A DNA stretch of 39,860 nt from assembly GCA_020060625.1 (NCBI GenBank), contig JAGUZU010000011.1:1-39860 (forward strand), read 5' to 3'. The notes under the pieces were generated by a model that saw only the letters and a program-made list of their open reading frames with translations, did no database searches and was not told the origin of the DNA. A program made the position numbers and the translations under genes. The stretch is from Anaerolineales bacterium. GTDB taxonomy: Bacteria > Chloroflexota > Anaerolineae > Anaerolineales > Villigracilaceae. How positions within the stretch are numbered: the stretch's first letter is position 1; each line of letters begins with the position of its first letter. This document shows positions 37,146-39,860 of this stretch, one piece after another.

Positions 37146-37796
37146 CTACAATATCCCCTTTGCATGGGCTGCTTTTGCCGCCTCGCGCCGCGTGCGGACG
37201 TGCAGTTTGGAGAGGATGTTCCGCATGTGGGTTTTCACCGTGTTTAGGCTGATATTCAACTCGGCAGCAATCTCTTTGTCTGTGGCGCCTTTTGCCGCCT
37301 GCATCAATACTTGTTGCTCCCTTTCCGACAAGCCGCCATCGTCCTCCGACTCAAAAACACTACCAACACTCAAGCGCCGAAACTCCGAGAGGACACGCCC
37401 CGCCAGGCTAGGCGACAACGCAGCTTCACCACGCAATGCGCCGTGTAGCATTTCCAATAAATCCTGTGAGCGAATGTCTTTTAACAGATAGCCCTGCGCT
37501 CCATTCTTGAGTGCATCAAAAAGCATGGAATCATCGCCGCGAATGGTCAACATGACTATAATCGTCTCTGGCTGGGCATGACGAATCTGCCGCACTGCTT
37601 CAATACCATCCATGCCAGGCATTTGCACATCCATGAGAATCAAATCTGGTTTCAATTCCTTCGTCTTGACGAAGGCTTCCAGTCCGTCGCTGGCTTCGCC
37701 AACTACCTGCATATCGGGCTGCGAACTGATGATACCCGCCAACCCTTCGCGGAAAAGCGCATGATCATCTACCAACAATACGCGGACTTTTTCCAT
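37146..37796 (-). CDS. NarL-type response regulator
   Basis: A 216-residue NarL/FixJ-family regulator. Receiver: Asp10-Asp11 (LLVDDHALF), phospho-acceptor Asp56 (DLILMDVQMPGMDG), MLTIRGD switch and LLKDI with the conserved Lys. Output: LuxR-type HTH (LSEREQQVLMQAAKGATDKEIAAELNISL is the first part; VKTHMRNILSKL the recognition helix). ATG 37796 is chosen since the receiver begins right there. Its first 32 bases overlap the end of the sensor kinase gene, so the two are one transcript. Likely activates the nar operons in response to nitrate or nitrite. The exact gene symbol (narL) is not claimed because other NarL-family members look alike. Confidence 0.9.
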   Translation of the reverse strand: MEKVRVLLVDDHALFREGLAGIISSQPDMQVVGEASDGLEAFVKTKELKPDLILMDVQMPGMDGIEAVRQIRHAQPETIIVMLTIRGDDSMLFDALKNGAQGYLLKDIRSQDLLEMLHGALRGEAALSPSLAGRVLSEFRRLSVGSVFESEDDGGLSEREQQVLMQAAKGATDKEIAAELNISLNTVKTHMRNILSKLHVRTRREAAKAAHAKGIL

Positions 37797-39708
37797 GTTC
37801 GCCTCTTTCTGCCTGCCACCATAAAGTAACTCGAGTACCTTGTTCCAACGCGGATTGAATCTCGATCCGTCCACCAATGTGTTCGGCGCGCGCGCGCATG
37901 ATCTGTAAACCAAAATGCCCGTTGGGAGCGGGTTGGGATGAATCAAATCCACGACCATGATCTTCAACTGCCACAAAATTTTCTTCGCCGCGCCTGCCTG
38001 CAAACACAAAAACCCTTCTATCCTGAGCGTGGCGGGCAGTGTTGATCAACGCCTCGCGGGTGATGTTTATGACCTGCTCTGTGGTGGTGGAAGAGCATTC
38101 GGGCGCAGAATCAGGCTCGGGTTGCCAGACCAATTCAAGGTCATGTTGTGAAGCGATCTCATCCAATGTTGTGCGCAAGCGGTCGTACAGATTCTGAGCG
38201 GGCAGCGGATCTTCCATCAAACGATTAATGGCGCGGCGGACGTCGCTGGTGGCCATGTTGATCGTCTCGCGCGTTTTGCCAAGATGATCCAGTGCCGCGC
38301 TCTCCCTTCCATCGGCGAGGAACTCCACCACCTGATCGGTCATCAAACCGAGATAGGAAAGAGTCTGTCCGAGACCATCATGCATTTCTGCGGCAACGCG
38401 GCGGCGTTCTTCCAGCGTTGCCACACGCTCGGCTTGCGCAAACAGCCGAGCATTTTCCAGCGCAATCGCGGCGACGTTCGCCAGTTTGGTCAACATCTCG
38501 GCTGACTCATGTGCAAATTGATTCTGCGAGGGGCTTCCCACGCACAATGCGCCAATCACACGGTCACCAACGCGTAACGGCGCCGCCAGATGACTGGCGA
38601 GATATTCATCCAAAAGCATACGGCACCCGCCCTTGCACGAATCCATGCCACAGATCATGGTATGGTCGCTTGCCAAAACCGCCAGTGCAAATTGCTCATT
38701 AGCTGGTATCGCCTTGCGGGCAATGGCCTTTTGTGGTCCGCTCAGTGCCTGAAGCTTCAACCAATATTGGTTCTCATCCACAAGGCACAACGAAGCCACT
38801 TCGCCGCCCAACAAAGTCCGCGCCTTTTCGGTGACAGAGTTCAGCACCTGTTGAATATCGAGTCGCGACGAAATCTCACGACTGACTTGATTTAGCGTTT
38901 CCAACTCTTGCGTGCGTTGGGTGACCCGCTGCTCCAACTCCGCGTTCCAGTGGATAAGTTCGCTGCGGGCGGATTGAAGACTGATTCGCATATCATCAAA
39001 TGCATGCGACAACGCCCGCATCTCCTCGGGACCTTGAACCTGCACCGCCCCGTCGAGTTGATTTTCCCCGAGTCTTTTTGCCGCCACGCCCAACGCCTGC
39101 AATGGCTTCAACAAGGAATGACGCGTGAGCCACGCGCCCATTGCCAGCAATGCCAGCGCAGAGATCAAAAAAATAAATTGAATCACGCGCAAGCGATTCA
39201 CCTTGGCAATCGAATTGGATTCATATAAATGTACAACTGTATCCGCCTTTTGAACCAAGTCCTCAGATTGGGATTCAAGATTGGTTTGCAACAAACCCGT
39301 CTCGGGTGCAGCGACAATTGCATCCAATGTGGAAAGATATTGCTCCCAACCAGTCTCTACTTCGCGCAATGCAGCAAGGATTTGCGTATTATTTGTCGCA
39401 GGCAGATTCACGACACTATCGGTCAGGTATGGGGCATCCCCTCCATGCTGCAAGGCAGACAAGGTTTCACTGAATATCCGCTCCGACTCCTGCAAGTCCG
39501 CTAACGCAGAGCTGTCTCCGCTTTTCAGTTGAAGCGTGAGCCGTGTTATCTGTTGAATCAACATTCGTTGACGCCCAGAAAGGTTGACGAGAAGGGCGTC
39601 TTGCCTTTGTGTCTCACTCCCCCACAATGTCGCGGCTACAGAAACAACCACAAGTAGGGCGAAGACTGTAAAAAGAAGGGTTAATCTTCCCTGAAGACTT
39701 TTAGGCAT
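37765..39708 (-). CDS. NarX-type nitrate/nitrite sensor histidine kinase with Cys-rich GAF domain
   Basis: A 647-residue membrane kinase. Domains: TM1 (about 10-29); periplasmic PilJ/NarX-like four-helix sensor with the P-box-like VNLSGRQRMLIQQ (41-53); TM2 (about 175-194); HAMP (195-250); coiled coil; GAF (about 285-420); HisKA_3 dimerisation helix with phospho-His443 (AAEMHDGLGQTLSYL); HATPase with Asn-box TREALINTARHA and G1 VEDHGRGFD. The GAF domain carries Cys353, Cys358 and Cys362 (ICGMDSCKGGC) plus Cys308, a possible metal or redox site. No ribosome-binding site is seen and the promoter leaves about a 10-nt leader. It partners with the overlapping NarL-type regulator. Confidence 0.9.
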   Translation of the reverse strand: MPKSLQGRLTLLFTVFALLVVVSVAATLWGSETQRQDALLVNLSGRQRMLIQQITRLTLQLKSGDSSALADLQESERIFSETLSALQHGGDAPYLTDSVVNLPATNNTQILAALREVETGWEQYLSTLDAIVAAPETGLLQTNLESQSEDLVQKADTVVHLYESNSIAKVNRLRVIQFIFLISALALLAMGAWLTRHSLLKPLQALGVAAKRLGENQLDGAVQVQGPEEMRALSHAFDDMRISLQSARSELIHWNAELEQRVTQRTQELETLNQVSREISSRLDIQQVLNSVTEKARTLLGGEVASLCLVDENQYWLKLQALSGPQKAIARKAIPANEQFALAVLASDHTMICGMDSCKGGCRMLLDEYLASHLAAPLRVGDRVIGALCVGSPSQNQFAHESAEMLTKLANVAAIALENARLFAQAERVATLEERRRVAAEMHDGLGQTLSYLGLMTDQVVEFLADGRESAALDHLGKTRETINMATSDVRRAINRLMEDPLPAQNLYDRLRTTLDEIASQHDLELVWQPEPDSAPECSSTTTEQVINITREALINTARHAQDRRVFVFAGRRGEENFVAVEDHGRGFDSSQPAPNGHFGLQIMRARAEHIGGRIEIQSALEQGTRVTLWWQAERGEHGKSPRIVGR

Positions 39709-39725
39709 GATAACGATTGTTTGAT

Positions 39726-39753
39726 ATTATACATCCTAACCATGATGCAAAAA
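39726..39753 (-). promoter_or_regulatory. Promoter of the NarXL-type operon
   Basis: On the minus strand a perfect TATAAT (39731-39726) is preceded by TTTTTG (39753-39748) with a 16-bp spacer. Transcription would start about 10 bases before the ATG at 39708, leaving almost no leader. Confidence 0.5.
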
Positions 39754-39860
39754 CGTAATTTTATAGGGCAATCGCATCTTGCTGTCTAAACAATCGGATA
39801 TATGGGCAATTTCCCATCAAACCGATGATTCTGCCCAAATGTGGAAATCCATATATGGGC
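39754..39860. other. Upstream region of the NarXL-type operon with repeated ATATATGGGC words
   Basis: ATATATGGGC occurs at 39796-39805 and 39851-39860, and GGGCA (39802) and TGCCC (39833) are inverted partners. These may be operator half-sites. No gene is seen, and the sequence is cut at the window end. Confidence 0.3.

Overview
The window looks like a piece of a Chloroflexota chromosome, probably class Anaerolineae. This rests on the gene repertoire and architecture: two cytochrome-c-linked nar operons, FmdE-like proteins, many lipoproteins with Thr/Pro linkers, TTG starts, near-leaderless promoters and dispersed palindromes at gene junctions. No rRNA or other phylogenetic marker is present, so the assignment is inference.

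Region 1 (1-9.5 kb) is accessory and partly decayed. It holds a truncated serine recombinase, a DUF4143-type ATPase with a textbook promoter placed for a leaderless mRNA, an otherwise open reading frame stopped by TAG directly after its ATG, an XRE-HTH/NB-ARC/TPR regulator, a cupin, two CPBP membrane proteases, a YbaK-type deacylase gene with one internal TAA, and an NTF2-like protein. Two copies of a short repeat (30 bp identical core, complementary but different flanks) lie at 2.25 and 9.1 kb and bracket most of this block.

Region 2 (9.2-20.7 kb, minus strand) is nar operon 1, in transcription order: degenerate receiver protein, diheme cytochrome c, narG, a lipoprotein, narH, narJ, narI, an FmdE-like protein, a hemerythrin and a DinB protein. 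Palindromic repeats sit at several of its junctions. One of them encodes the last 25 or so residues of NarJ.

Region 3 (20.8-28.3 kb) contains a PQQ-type beta-propeller lipoprotein, a lipoprotein with an exact tandem duplication carrying two CxxCH haem motifs, and a nitrogen-oxide-response style cluster (Crp/Fnr regulator, hemerythrin, DUF2249, cupin) with an FNR/DNR-like box overlapping the regulator's stop codon. Three consecutive polytopic, probably haem-binding membrane proteins follow on the plus strand.

Region 4 (28.3-37 kb, minus strand) is nar operon 2: monohaem cytochrome c lipoprotein, narG, narH, narJ, narI, a TDT/SLAC1-family anion channel and a second FmdE-like protein. Region 5 (37-39.9 kb) is a NarX/NarL-type two-component system with a perfect palindromic terminator at its end.

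Taken together, the window is a nitrate respiration locus. Quinol or cytochrome electrons reach two membrane-bound NarGHI enzymes, NarJ matures them, and NarXL and a Crp/Fnr protein probably regulate them. The FmdE-like protein that closes both operons is the best candidate for an undescribed accessory factor. No narK-type transporter is visible; the TDT channel may fill that role.
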